In this document: piece after piece, positions 1 through 6,472 of the stretch
How the letters are laid out: each line of letters begins with the position of its first letter
Numbering within the stretch: the first letter of the stretch is position 1
NCBI GenBank assembly: GCA_017435245.1
Contig: JAFSFK010000149.1
Span: 1 to 14,949 of the forward strand
DNA: 14,949 nt
From: Oscillospiraceae bacterium
Lineage (GTDB): Bacteria > Bacillota > Clostridia > Oscillospirales > Oscillospiraceae
Direction of reading: 5' to 3'
Translations under genes and position numbers: made by a program
Notes under the pieces: model-generated
What the model was told of the DNA's origin: nothing
What the model saw: only the letters and a program-made list of their open reading frames with translations
Databases searched by the model: none

Positions 1-360
1 CTGCGCTGTTGCTTCAGCGGTCAGATACGCCACTGCAATTCCGATGTCAATACTGCGGTAGTCATTGTGCTTAAGCTTTGCCCCCACTGCGGCGGACTTT
101 ACATACGCCTTCTCGGATACTACGATCAACACAAGCGCTTGGGAAGCAAACTTATTCATCCCCATCCCCTGGGTCGCCTTGGCAACTGCTTTGGCAGCCT
201 CTCCACGGCAAACGGTAAAGTGATAGGGCTGACCATTACAAGCGGAGGGGGCAAGCCGTGCCGCCTCCATAACTGCCTCCAGCTTCTGCTGCTCCACTTC
301 CCGGTTAGGGGCGTAGCTGCGGCAGGACTGGCGGGCATTGGCAATTTCCATAAAATCCAT
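1..360 (-). CDS. Nitroreductase family protein, C-terminus cut off by window edge
   Basis: The visible 120 residues are the N-terminal part of an FMN-dependent nitroreductase-fold oxidoreductase, a family that uses NAD(P)H to reduce nitro compounds, quinones or flavins. The N-terminal helix holds the RQSCRSY segment (residues 10-16), and APSACNGQPYHF (residues 38-49) matches the flavin-binding APSxxNxQPW-type motif. The reading frame is still open at base 1, so perhaps a third to a half of the protein is missing. The start ATG at 358-360 has a GGGAGG ribosome binding site about 7 bases upstream, and a promoter lies at 392-420. It is separated from the next upstream gene by a terminator and so is probably transcribed alone. 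The family is confident; the substrate cannot be told from this fragment. Confidence 0.88.
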   Translation of the reverse strand, partial: MDFMEIANARQSCRSYAPNREVEQQKLEAVMEAARLAPSACNGQPYHFTVCRGEAAKAVAKATQGMGMNKFASQALVLIVVSEKAYVKSAAVGAKLKHNDYRSIDIGIAVAYLTAEATAQ

Positions 361-391
361 AGGGCTTCCTCCCATTGAATATTCTACTGAC

Positions 392-420
392 ATTATACAA
401 AACCACCGCCTGTTGTGCAA
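392..420 (-). promoter_or_regulatory. Sigma-A-type promoter of the nitroreductase gene
   Basis: Reading the minus strand, a perfect TATAAT -10 box (392-397) lies exactly 17 bp downstream of a TTGCAC -35 box (415-420, 3 of 6 consensus). This predicts transcription starting around 385 and a short leader of about 25 bases before the ATG at 360. It is a sequence match only. Confidence 0.6.
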
Positions 421-469
421 TAGATGGCAGGATTTTTTCTGCAAATTCCGATTTATCGAGTCATACCTC

Positions 470-517
470 GTAGGGGCGGCGTTTCGCCGCCTGCGGGACG
501 GGAACCCCGTCCCCTAC
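470..517. repeat. 48-bp nested inverted repeat (three-stem, REP-like element)
   Basis: The outer arms GTAGGGG (470-476) and CCCCTAC (511-517) enclose two perfect inner hairpins: GGCGGCG/CGCCGCC (475-481 and 485-491, loop TTT) and GGGACGGG/CCCGTCCC (495-502 and 506-513, loop AAC). Folded, the element would make a cloverleaf or cruciform-like three-stem structure. It sits in non-coding DNA between the terminator at 553-584 and the nitroreductase promoter, and is far more GC-rich than its flanks. Its compact palindromic form resembles short dispersed repeats of the REP/MITE kind, but only one copy is visible here. Confidence 0.6.
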
Positions 518-552
518 AGACCGCCAAATGGGAATTTGTACACAGAATATGA

Positions 553-584
553 AAGACCCACGGTGCGGATGCACCGTGGGTCTT
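553..584 (-). terminator. Hairpin terminator after the efp-linked operon
   Basis: A perfect 14-bp stem (553-566 with 571-584) closes on a 4-base loop, 11 bases beyond the stop codon of the acidic zinc-ribbon gene. On the minus strand it is followed only by TTTCATATTC, so the T-tract is short; the stem ends in A-T pairs that add to it. This is likely the end of the yqeG-peptidase-efp transcript. Confidence 0.65.
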
Positions 585-595
585 GTTCTTGGAAA

Positions 596-1057
596 TTATT
601 CCTCGTCCTCGTCTTCCAGAGAGAACTCCAGCAGTTCGCCGCACTCGTCACAGACGATGCTGCCGGCTTCCAGGGTCTCCTCGTCGAAGTTGATGATGTT
701 GCCGCAGGCACACTTTACTTCGTAAATGATGGAATCCTCGTCGCCGAAGTCAAAGCCTTCCTCGTCGTAGTCTTCATCATCGTCGAAGCCATAGTCGTCC
801 TCGTCGTCCCAATCCAGGTCCTCGTCGTCATCCTCTTCGTCTAGGATGTAATCCTCGATGGCATCCAGATCCTCTTCGATCTCGTCCAGCTCATCGGAGA
901 TGGCAATGGTGGTATCCTCCACATCACTGAGCTTCTTGGTCACATCACCCAGCAGCTCCACAATGGCAGAGATCATCTTGCCCTCAGCCTTCTCGGTGTC
1001 CAGATCCAGACCGTCCATCAGGCCCTTCAGATAAGCAGCCTTTTCAGAAATGGTCAT
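596..1057 (-). CDS. CD1247-type acidic protein with C-terminal zinc-ribbon
   Basis: This 153-residue protein has three parts: a helical N-terminal segment (about 1-65) beginning MTISEKAAYLKGLMDGL, an extremely acidic low-complexity stretch of Asp and Glu (about 73-108), and a C-terminal ribbon with C116-x-C118 and C136-x-x-C139. The N-terminus and neighbourhood match the clostridial family named after C. difficile CD1247, which has no firmly assigned function. The four cysteines probably bind zinc, although the first knuckle is CxC rather than the usual CxxC. Its AAGGAG ribosome binding site (1065-1070) overlaps the efp stop codon, so its translation is probably coupled to efp. A hairpin follows 11 bases after its stop. 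A role in translation or RNA polymerase binding would be guesswork from the context. Confidence 0.85.
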   Translation of the reverse strand: MTISEKAAYLKGLMDGLDLDTEKAEGKMISAIVELLGDVTKKLSDVEDTTIAISDELDEIEEDLDAIEDYILDEEDDDEDLDWDDEDDYGFDDDEDYDEEGFDFGDEDSIIYEVKCACGNIINFDEETLEAGSIVCDECGELLEFSLEDEDEE

Positions 1058-1068
1058 AGCCTTTCTCC

Positions 1069-1629
1069 TTACTTCGCACGGCCCAGATACTCACCGGTAC
1101 GGGTGTCGATCTGGATCTTGTCGCCCTCGTTGATGAACAGAGGCACCTTCACCTCAGCGCCGGTCTCAACGGTAGCGGGCTTCAGGGTGTTGGTAGCCGT
1201 GTTGCCGGCAAAGCCAGGCTCGGTAGCGGTAACGACCAGATCAGCAAAGTTGGGAACTTCCACGCCGAAAACCTTGCCCTTGTAGCTCATAACGGTGCAG
1301 GTATCGTTCTCCTTGACGAACTTAAAGCCGTCGTCCAGAACGCTGCCGTCGATGGGCTCCAGCTCGTAGGTCTCGGGGTTCATGAAGTAGTACAGCTCGC
1401 CATCGTTGTAGGAGTACTCCATCTTCTTTCTCTCAATGAAAGCGGTGGGGAACTTGGCAGAGGGGTTCAGGGAAGTTTCGGTCACGCCGCCGGTGATGAC
1501 ATTCTTCATCTTCACACGGACGAAAGCAGCACCCTTACCGGGCTTGACGTGCTGGAACTCGATGACCTGCATAACCTTGCCGTCCATCTCGAAAGTGATA
1601 CCGTTACGAATATCGCCTGCAGAAATCAT
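1069..1629 (-). CDS. efp: Elongation factor P
   Basis: EF-P binds the ribosome between the P and E sites and relieves stalling on consecutive prolines. The 186-residue length is typical, and all three domains are present: the KOW-like N-terminal domain (1-64), the central OB domain (about 65-127) and the C-terminal OB domain with the [21 protein letters not shown] signature (about 137-157). The loop [10 protein letters not shown] places Lys32 at the tip that carries the modification in B. subtilis EF-P; no modification enzyme gene is visible in the window. The start has an AGGAGG site 8 bases upstream, and a promoter at 1696-1724 gives efp its own transcript as well as possible read-through from the peptidase gene. 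The leader contains a small CCCC/GGGG hairpin (1653-1665). Confidence 0.98.
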   Translation of the reverse strand: MISAGDIRNGITFEMDGKVMQVIEFQHVKPGKGAAFVRVKMKNVITGGVTETSLNPSAKFPTAFIERKKMEYSYNDGELYYFMNPETYELEPIDGSVLDDGFKFVKENDTCTVMSYKGKVFGVEVPNFADLVVTATEPGFAGNTATNTLKPATVETGAEVKVPLFINEGDKIQIDTRTGEYLGRAK

Positions 1630-1695
1630 AATTTTATCCTCCTAAGGTACCTCCCCTTTTTGGGGGGCATTTTTTATACATAGTTTGACTGATAT

Positions 1696-1724
1696 ATTTT
1701 AACCGACAATCCCTGTTTTTGCAA
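1696..1724 (-). promoter_or_regulatory. Sigma-A-type promoter of efp
   Basis: On the minus strand TTGCAA (1719-1724, 4 of 6 consensus) and TAAAAT (1696-1701, 5 of 6) are separated by exactly 17 bp. The predicted start near 1689 leaves an untranslated leader of about 60 bases. The promoter sits in the 114-bp gap behind the peptidase gene, so efp and the gene after it can be expressed apart from yqeG. Confidence 0.6.
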
Positions 1725-1743
1725 GGGGTTATTTGGAATTTTT

Positions 1744-2808
1744 TCAGACAATTATTAAATTTTTAGGGCTTGTGGTGATATTTTCGCAGCCATCCTGGGT
1801 AAAGATCACCAGATCCTCGATGCGGACACCGAATTTACCCGGCAAATAGATGCCCGGTTCAGCAGAAGAAACCATATTTACCTGCATCGGTATTTGACCG
1901 CTGGGATTACAGTTTGGTGCTTCGTGGCACTCCATACCAATGCTGTGGCCATAGCCATGACCGAAGTATTTCCCGTAGCCGGCATCCGTAATAACCTGAC
2001 GGGCTGCACCGTCAATTTCCGCACCGGTAGCACCGGCCCTGGACGCTGCAATACCTGCCAGCTGTGCCTGCAGGACGGTGTTATAGACCTTCTCCATTTC
2101 CTCTGTGGCATAGCCCACTGCCACAGTGCGGGTCATATCAGAGCAGTAGCCCTCCAGGATCACGCCAAAGTCCATGGTGATAAAATCTCCCTCCCGGATC
2201 ACCCGGTCGGTGGCAACACCATGGGGCAGGCTGGTATTAGGGCCGGAAACAACGATGGGATCAAAGGCAAGGCCCTCTCCCCCGTTTTTATACAGACAAT
2301 AGATCAGTTCCGCCTGCAGCTGTTTCTCCGTCATACCGGCCTTGATGCGTCCAAGGACCTCGGAGAATGCCTTATCTGTGATAGCCTGCGCTTTGCGCAT
2401 ACGGTCCAGCTCCCAGTCCTCTTTCACGCTGCGGAAGCTGTGGATCTTTCCATTCATCGGCACCAGCTTGGCATTGAGCTTTTCCTCGTATCCCCGGAGC
2501 TCAGCGGCAGTGAGGTAATCCTCCTCATAGCCCAAAACTGTAATTCCAAAATCGGCAATGGCTTCGTTGATCAGTTTGTGGAAAGGATTGGCACGGCTCA
2601 TCTCCAATACCGCAAAGTCCCGGATACCATTTTGCGCTGCCTCGATGTAGCGGCTGTCGGTAAAGTAGCGGCAGCCTGCCTTGCTCACCACGGCAACGCC
2701 CTCAGCGATGTCATGCTGAGCACCATAATGGCGGCTGTAACGGCTGGTCAGCAGCAGACCGTCTGCCTCGCCATCCAGAATAGATAAGTACTTATCAAGA
2801 TTGTTCAT
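1744..2808 (-). CDS. M24B-family metallopeptidase (Xaa-Pro aminopeptidase/dipeptidase type)
   Basis: This 354-residue cytosolic peptidase belongs to the creatinase/prolidase group, which removes residues next to proline. The N-terminal creatinase-like domain spans about 1-130 and the pita-bread catalytic domain about 137-354. All five metal ligands can be placed: D213 in TMDFG, D224 in SDMTRT, H288 in HGYGHSIG, E317 in SAEPGIY and E331 in RIEDLV. The start ATG at 2808 lies inside the end of yqeG (14-bp overlap), with an AGGAGA site 8 bases upstream within yqeG, so the two are translationally coupled. Its position before efp is typical of Firmicutes. Whether it acts as aminopeptidase or dipeptidase cannot be decided here. 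Confidence 0.93.
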   Translation of the reverse strand: MNNLDKYLSILDGEADGLLLTSRYSRHYGAQHDIAEGVAVVSKAGCRYFTDSRYIEAAQNGIRDFAVLEMSRANPFHKLINEAIADFGITVLGYEEDYLTAAELRGYEEKLNAKLVPMNGKIHSFRSVKEDWELDRMRKAQAITDKAFSEVLGRIKAGMTEKQLQAELIYCLYKNGGEGLAFDPIVVSGPNTSLPHGVATDRVIREGDFITMDFGVILEGYCSDMTRTVAVGYATEEMEKVYNTVLQAQLAGIAASRAGATGAEIDGAARQVITDAGYGKYFGHGYGHSIGMECHEAPNCNPSGQIPMQVNMVSSAEPGIYLPGKFGVRIEDLVIFTQDGCENITTSPKNLIIV

Positions 2809-3307
2809 TGTCGATTCTCCTGTTCTTCGATATAGCGATAAAAGGCAGCTCCAGCAAATGCCGCAGCTTCAGCCAAATATTATGGTTGTGGATTGCCTTG
2901 ACCAAAATGGGGCGCACGCCCATACCGTTAGCCCCCAATGTATCGGTAAAGATCTGATCTCCCACCAGCGCACACACATCCGCTGTGACCTGAAATCTTT
3001 CCAGGCACTCCCTGATCCCTTTCGGAAAGGGCTTGTTTGCGTGGGTGATACAAGGAATATGGTATTTGCCGCAAAAAATCTTCACCCGATCCTTGCGGCT
3101 GTTGGATACCACGCAAAGCTGAATATCCGATGCAGCCATTTCTGACAGCCAGGTTTCCGTTTTCTGCGTTGGAATACTGGTAGTATAGGGTACGATGGTA
3201 TTGTCAAAATCCAGCATCAAAAGCTTGACCCCCTGCTGCCGCAGCCACTGGGGTGACAGGTCTGTAAGCTTCTCGGTCATATAAGCAGGAAGCAGTGAAA
3301 AACGCAT
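2795..3307 (-). CDS. yqeG: YqeG family HAD-IIIA phosphatase
   Basis: A 170-residue HAD-superfamily hydrolase. Motif I is LDFDNT (D33 nucleophile, D35), motif II is the Ser in VVSNS (S68), the motif III lysine is K92 or K96 in NKPFPKG, and motif IV is VGDQIFTD (D117, D122). The family is annotated as a phosphatase (related to phosphatidylglycerophosphate phosphatase GEP4), but the bacterial substrate is not settled. The ATG at 3307 has an AAGGAG site (3314-3319) 6 bases upstream and a strong promoter at 3343-3371. The stop lies within the following peptidase gene, so this is the first gene of the yqeG-peptidase-(efp) unit. Confidence 0.92.
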   Translation of the reverse strand: MRFSLLPAYMTEKLTDLSPQWLRQQGVKLLMLDFDNTIVPYTTSIPTQKTETWLSEMAASDIQLCVVSNSRKDRVKIFCGKYHIPCITHANKPFPKGIRECLERFQVTADVCALVGDQIFTDTLGANGMGVRPILVKAIHNHNIWLKLRHLLELPFIAISKNRRIDNEQS

Positions 3308-3342
3308 ACTTTGCTCCTTGATATCATATAGTTTATTGAAAA

Positions 3343-3371
3343 ATTATAGCATATCAGGAGGGTTTTGTCTA
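3343..3371 (-). promoter_or_regulatory. Strong sigma-A-type promoter of the yqeG operon, overlapping the divergent gene start
   Basis: On the minus strand TAGACA (3366-3371, 5 of 6 consensus), a 17-bp spacer and a perfect TATAAT (3343-3348) form one of the best promoters of the window. The predicted start near 3336 gives a leader of about 30 bases to the yqeG ATG. The spacer contains the AGGAGG ribosome binding site of the plus-strand gene (3357-3362), and the -35 box reaches the first base of its ATG. Confidence 0.7.
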
Positions 3372-4069
3372 TGGCTTTACCGGTGTATCTTGCCATGACT
3401 GCCGGGGAAATAAGCAGATGCTCCCAATTGCCTGAACAGATCGCCTGGATGGCCTGCCACTTTTCCTCCTACGGACTGGGTCTAAGCAATCTGCCCAGAG
3501 ACCTGCCGGAAGGGAGCATTCTGATCCTCAATGACCGGATCCCAGTACAAGACCACGATCCGGACCTTGTGGCGCATCAGCTGCGAGAATCGGCAGTAAA
3601 TTTTAACGCAAGCGGGGTGCTGCTGGATTTCCAGCGTCCGGGCGATCCCCGATCCGCCGCTATTGCCAGCGTCATAACGCAAACCCTTACTTGTCCCGTT
3701 GCTGTAACAGAATCCTACGCAGGAGAATTAAACTGCCCGGTATTTCTGGAAGCTCCCAGGGCATATCAACCGCTGGAATCCTGTATTGCAAAATGGGATG
3801 GCCGGGAGCTTTGGCTGGAGGCTTCATACGCTCCCGGAACTATCACCGTTACCCAAACCGGAAGTCAATACACCGAAAAAGCAGATCCTCCCGAGGGACT
3901 TACCATCCACAGGGATGAACCGCTTCATTGCAGCTATTGTATCCGTAAAACAGATGAATCCGTAGACTTTTACTTCCGGCGAACCGCAGAGGATCTGACT
4001 GCACTGCTGGAAAAAGCGGAAAAGCTGGGGATTACCCACGCCGTCGGCCTGTACCAGGAGCTCTTTTAG
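3371..4069 (+). CDS. Unrecognised 232-residue protein, only plus-strand gene
   Basis: I do not recognise this family with certainty. The protein has 232 residues, no signal peptide and no clear membrane segment. Short hydrophobic strands ending in acidic or polar residues recur: SILILND (49-55), ASGVLLDFQRP (80-90) and CPVAVTES (108-115). They suggest an alpha/beta, perhaps partial TIM-barrel-like, fold; VLLDFQ is faintly reminiscent of the GH18 active-site strand but lacks the DxxDxDxE motif. Conserved-looking patches are WMACHFSSYGLGLSNLPRDLP (26-46) and the HCSYC cysteine pair (186-190). I chose the ATG at 3371 because AGGAGG (3357-3362) is 8 bases upstream; the in-frame TTG at 3365 is only 2 bases from it. 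No good dedicated promoter was found, and it ends at a bidirectional terminator. The gene is very likely real; the function is unknown. Confidence 0.8.
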   Translation: MALPVYLAMTAGEISRCSQLPEQIAWMACHFSSYGLGLSNLPRDLPEGSILILNDRIPVQDHDPDLVAHQLRESAVNFNASGVLLDFQRPGDPRSAAIASVITQTLTCPVAVTESYAGELNCPVFLEAPRAYQPLESCIAKWDGRELWLEASYAPGTITVTQTGSQYTEKADPPEGLTIHRDEPLHCSYCIRKTDESVDFYFRRTAEDLTALLEKAEKLGITHAVGLYQELF

Positions 4070-4089
4070 TTTAGTACAAATCCTATAAT

Positions 4090-4123
4090 AAATCGGCTAA
4101 TCTATTGTTAGATTAGCCGATTT
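4090..4123. terminator. Bidirectional terminator between convergent genes
   Basis: A perfect 15-bp stem (4090-4104 with 4109-4123) with a TTGT loop lies in the 61-bp gap between the end of the plus-strand gene (4069) and the end of rex (4131). The stem begins AAATCGG and ends CCGATTT, so T residues follow the GC core on both strands. It can serve both convergent transcripts. Confidence 0.85.
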
Positions 4124-4130
4124 CCTTATT

Positions 4131-4769
4131 TCACTTCTTATCCTTCATCTGGGCCTGCAGGTGCATGGAAAGCACAGCCAGGGAGGTTGCCATATTCTCG
4201 TGCTGCACCAGAATTCCGGCAGGAACATCCAGATGCGCCGGTGCAAAATTCCAAATCGCCTTGATACCGCTGGCGATCAGCTGATCGCAAACCTTCTGGG
4301 CGTACTCGCCGGGAACCGTAATAATCCCCATCAACACCTTGTGGGTGCGGCAATAGCTCTCCAACTTGGATATATGGTAAACAGGACGCTTAGCAGCAGG
4401 GTTCTCCTTATCGGGATTTTCGTCAAAGGCCGCCAGGATATTCAGTCCGTATTCCTGAAAACCCTTGTAACCCATCAGCGCCTGGCCCAGCTTGCCGGCA
4501 CCGATCAAAATAGCATCGGTGGTATTATCGTAACCCAAGAACTGGCTGATATCCTCCATCAACCGCTCCCGCAAGTATCCGATCTTGGGACGTCCGCCAT
4601 CAGAGACCATCGCCAGATCCTTACGAACCTGTACCTCTCCCATTCCCAAGGCATTGGCCAAAGCCGTGGCGGAAATATAGGTTGCAGTACCTTCGGGCAG
4701 GCTCTTCAGATACGCCAGGTATCCCGGAAGGCGCTTCAATACGGATTTTGAAATTTCTTTGCGTTCCAT
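4131..4769 (-). CDS. rex: Redox-sensing transcriptional repressor Rex, atypical DNA-binding segment
   Basis: Rex senses the NADH/NAD+ ratio: NADH binding releases it from operators of fermentation and NADH-oxidation genes. The 212 residues comprise an N-terminal winged helix (about 1-80) and a Rossmann domain with GAGKLG (G90, G92, G95), the AAFDENPD strand end with D116, and the C-terminal helix typical of Rex. QVRKDLA (47-53) is the usual recognition-helix start, but the following SDGGRPKIGY (56-65) replaces the YFGxxGKxGxGY seen in B. subtilis Rex. The start ATG at 4769 is chosen by family alignment and a GAGGGA site; an earlier in-frame ATG would read through the operator palindrome. It is preceded by its own promoter and lies behind sigE. 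Family membership is confident; operator specificity is open. Confidence 0.93.
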   Translation of the reverse strand: MERKEISKSVLKRLPGYLAYLKSLPEGTATYISATALANALGMGEVQVRKDLAMVSDGGRPKIGYLRERLMEDISQFLGYDNTTDAILIGAGKLGQALMGYKGFQEYGLNILAAFDENPDKENPAAKRPVYHISKLESYCRTHKVLMGIITVPGEYAQKVCDQLIASGIKAIWNFAPAHLDVPAGILVQHENMATSLAVLSMHLQAQMKDKK

Positions 4770-4784
4770 AGTATTCCCTCTTTT

Positions 4785-4824
4785 AATCGATACGATTTTA
4801 TATCGATATAATTTCGTATCGATT
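4785..4824. promoter_or_regulatory. 40-bp near-perfect palindrome over the rex transcription start (putative operator)
   Basis: The arms AATCGATACGA (4785-4795) and TCGTATCGATT (4814-4824) are perfect inverse complements, and the centre TATATCGATATA (4799-4810) is itself a perfect palindrome about the same axis. In all, 18 of 20 base pairs across the axis match. ATCGAT occurs three times with starts exactly 16 bp apart (4786, 4802, 4818). The right arm overlaps the -10 box of the rex promoter and the rest covers the expected start site, the classic position for a repressor operator. It does not look like the usual Rex box TTGTTAAN4TTAACAA. Autoregulation by this Rex is an inference. Confidence 0.75.
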
Positions 4825-4850
4825 GTACCACGAACAAATGGGAATTTCAA
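4822..4850 (-). promoter_or_regulatory. Sigma-A-type promoter of rex
   Basis: On the minus strand TTGAAA (4845-4850, 5 of 6 consensus), a 17-bp spacer and TACAAT (4822-4827, 5 of 6) lie just behind the sigE stop codon. Transcription should start near 4815, inside the palindrome at 4785-4824. This gives rex its own vegetative transcript in addition to any read-through from spoIIGA-sigE. Confidence 0.7.
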
Positions 4851-4857
4851 GAAATTT

Positions 4858-5568
4858 TTATGCACAGCTGGTTTGACGCAGGATCTCTTTGCGCAAACGC
4901 AGCATGATCCGCTTTTCCAGTCTTGAGATATAAGATTGGGATATCCCCAGTTTTTGCGCCACTTCTTTCTGCGTCAGTTCCTGATACCCTTCCAAGCCAA
5001 AACGCATCCGAACGATCTCCCGCTCCCGGTCCGGCAGCTCTTTTACCGCTTTACGCAGCAGACACAGGTCCACATCGTCCTCCAGCGGTCGCAGGATCAT
5101 ATCCTCGTCTGTTCCCAAAATATCCGAAAGCAGCAATTCATTTCCGTCATAATCCATATTGATCGGCTCATCCAGTGATATCTCCGTCTTCTGGTTGGAT
5201 ATTTTCCGGATATGCATCAGGATCTCGTTCTCAATACAGCGGGATGCGTAAGTTGCCAGCTTAATGTTCTTGTCCCGACGGTATGTACCCACTGCCTTGA
5301 TAAGTCCAATCGTTCCAATGGAGATCAAATCCTCCAAATTTACACCTGTGTTTTCAAATCGCCTGGCTATAAATACCACCAACCGCAGATTCCGCTCGAT
5401 CAGCCGCTGCTTTGCAGCGTCACTTCCCTGCTCAAGCTGTTCCAACGCCTCCTGCTCCTCCACGCCTTTCAATGGCGGCGGCAGAACATCTGTTCCACCG
5501 ATGTAATAGACCGCACCTGTGGTGATGAACCCCAGCTTCATGAGAACGACCGTCAATTTTTCCTTCAT
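4858..5568 (-). CDS. sigE: RNA polymerase sporulation sigma factor SigE (pro-sigma-E)
   Basis: SigE directs early mother-cell gene expression after asymmetric division. The 236-residue protein matches the family throughout: a pro-sequence, then YYIGG (21-25) and LPPPL, region 2 with [16 protein letters not shown] and [14 protein letters not shown], the [14 protein letters not shown] segment, and region 4 with [23 protein letters not shown]. The start ATG at 5568 shares an ATGA overlap with the spoIIGA stop and has a GGGAGG site about 6 bases upstream. From this start the pro-sequence before YYIGG is 20 residues, against 26 in B. subtilis, though the LMKLG segment is kept. An in-frame ATG at 5616 would lengthen it but lacks support. 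Unlike the B. subtilis order, the next gene is rex, not sigG. Confidence 0.97.
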   Translation of the reverse strand: MKEKLTVVLMKLGFITTGAVYYIGGTDVLPPPLKGVEEQEALEQLEQGSDAAKQRLIERNLRLVVFIARRFENTGVNLEDLISIGTIGLIKAVGTYRRDKNIKLATYASRCIENEILMHIRKISNQKTEISLDEPINMDYDGNELLLSDILGTDEDMILRPLEDDVDLCLLRKAVKELPDREREIVRMRFGLEGYQELTQKEVAQKLGISQSYISRLEKRIMLRLRKEILRQTSCA

Positions 5569-6332
5569 AATGCCCCTCCCGTTAACGCCTGATATGTACC
5601 CTCCGTACCCAAACACTCCGGCGCAAAAGCAACTACACAGCTGCTCCGCCGGGAACCTACCTGTACCTGCGGCAATCGAAGTCCCAGCATAAATCCGTTT
5701 TCCTTCCCGATCGTCTTATAGGGGATCAGGCGCAATCCGGGAATGCTCCCTATCGACTCCACAGGCTGCCGCAGCTGTTCTTTTGTCAATCCGGTAAGCG
5801 TCTGCGCCGCATCTGCACCTACCACAAGGACCGGCAGTCCGCTCACGGGATCGAAAAGTCTGTTTCCGGTATCATGCAGTGCCGTCAGCTTCACCCGCCT
5901 GTCACCGTAGCACAGCTCAACAGGCACATACTGCTCGCTCCCCACCCCATACTTGATGCCAAACAAACAAAGCAAGCAGATACCCATTGCCGCCAAAACC
6001 ATACTCCAGATACCATTGGTGCCGATTCCACTGCTTACCCCACCCAGTGCCATATGCAGCAGCCATAACACCATCCCACGCCGAAGAACTGTTTTATCCA
6101 TTCCGAACGCCACACAGGAGATCATTCCGATAAAAACTGTTCTCCAGAACAGGTTCCCCAAAAAACCGAAACCCGGGAGGATACTTATACCTGCGTGCAG
6201 CGCACCCATCCCAGAACCCAATATACATCGCCACAAACGGCTGGGATAGCCGCAAAGCCGGTTTGTTCCCAGCAGCAACAAAAAATCAACACAAAAGATC
6301 AACACCATCACAAAACCTGAATATGGCTCCAC
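5565..6332 (-). CDS. spoIIGA: Sigma-E processing peptidase SpoIIGA
   Basis: SpoIIGA is the membrane-bound aspartic protease that cleaves the pro-sequence of SigE in response to the forespore signal SpoIIR. The N-terminal half has about five hydrophobic segments (roughly 8-22, 35-53, 56-76, 87-103 and 108-127), starting with [13 protein letters not shown]. The C-terminal half is the protease domain with the catalytic motif [11 protein letters not shown] (D154). I chose the GTG at 6330-6332, giving 255 residues, because GGAGGGG lies just upstream and the first helix then starts near residue 8 as in homologues; an ATG at 6455 would add 41 residues of unrelated sequence. It overlaps sigE by 4 bp, so protease and substrate are coupled in translation. 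Confidence 0.93.
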   Translation of the reverse strand: MEPYSGFVMVLIFCVDFLLLLGTNRLCGYPSRLWRCILGSGMGALHAGISILPGFGFLGNLFWRTVFIGMISCVAFGMDKTVLRRGMVLWLLHMALGGVSSGIGTNGIWSMVLAAMGICLLCLFGIKYGVGSEQYVPVELCYGDRRVKLTALHDTGNRLFDPVSGLPVLVVGADAAQTLTGLTKEQLRQPVESIGSIPGLRLIPYKTIGKENGFMLGLRLPQVQVGSRRSSCVVAFAPECLGTEGTYQALTGGAL

Positions 6333-6361
6333 GCTACCCCTCCCCCTTATTGCTTGACCAC

Positions 6362-6367
6362 AGTATA
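6362..6367 (-). promoter_or_regulatory. Possible -10 box of the spoIIGA promoter
   Basis: TATACT on the minus strand lies 30 bp upstream of the spoIIGA GTG, in the region between it and the DUF951 terminator. No consensus -35 is found at 17 bp, which would fit a promoter needing an activator; spoIIG of B. subtilis is activated by Spo0A. I could not identify a clean Spo0A box, so this is tentative. Confidence 0.3.
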
Positions 6368-6472
6368 CCGCCGTGGGATAAAAAAACCCGTCGCACGGTG
6401 AATCCCTTCGGCGGGCAGGAATCGGCCTGAAGGGCAGGTGCTTCGGTAGCTTCAACCGTCTTAAAAGAAAAT

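Noticed and set aside
338..844. Plus-strand open frame of 168 codons over the acidic protein gene
   Set aside because: It is the complement of repetitive Asp/Glu codons, giving a Val-rich artefact; the opposite frame has start signal and cysteine motifs.
1653..1667. efp leader hairpin considered as a riboswitch or attenuator
   Set aside because: Only a 4-bp CCCC/GGGG stem with an A-rich loop; no conserved aptamer or T-tract seen.
1894..2787. Plus-strand open frame of 297 codons over the M24 peptidase
   Set aside because: Antisense to a gene with all five metal ligands, with no start signal.
4770..4865. Earlier in-frame start for rex
   Set aside because: It would translate through the promoter and palindrome and add 32 residues not found in Rex.
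5569..5616. Earlier in-frame ATG for sigE
   Set aside because: It lies within spoIIGA without a ribosome binding site; the ATG at 5568 has a good site and the typical 4-bp overlap.
6333..6455. N-terminal extension of spoIIGA to an ATG at 6455
   Set aside because: The extra 41 residues are polar and unlike the family; the GTG at 6332 has a strong ribosome binding site.
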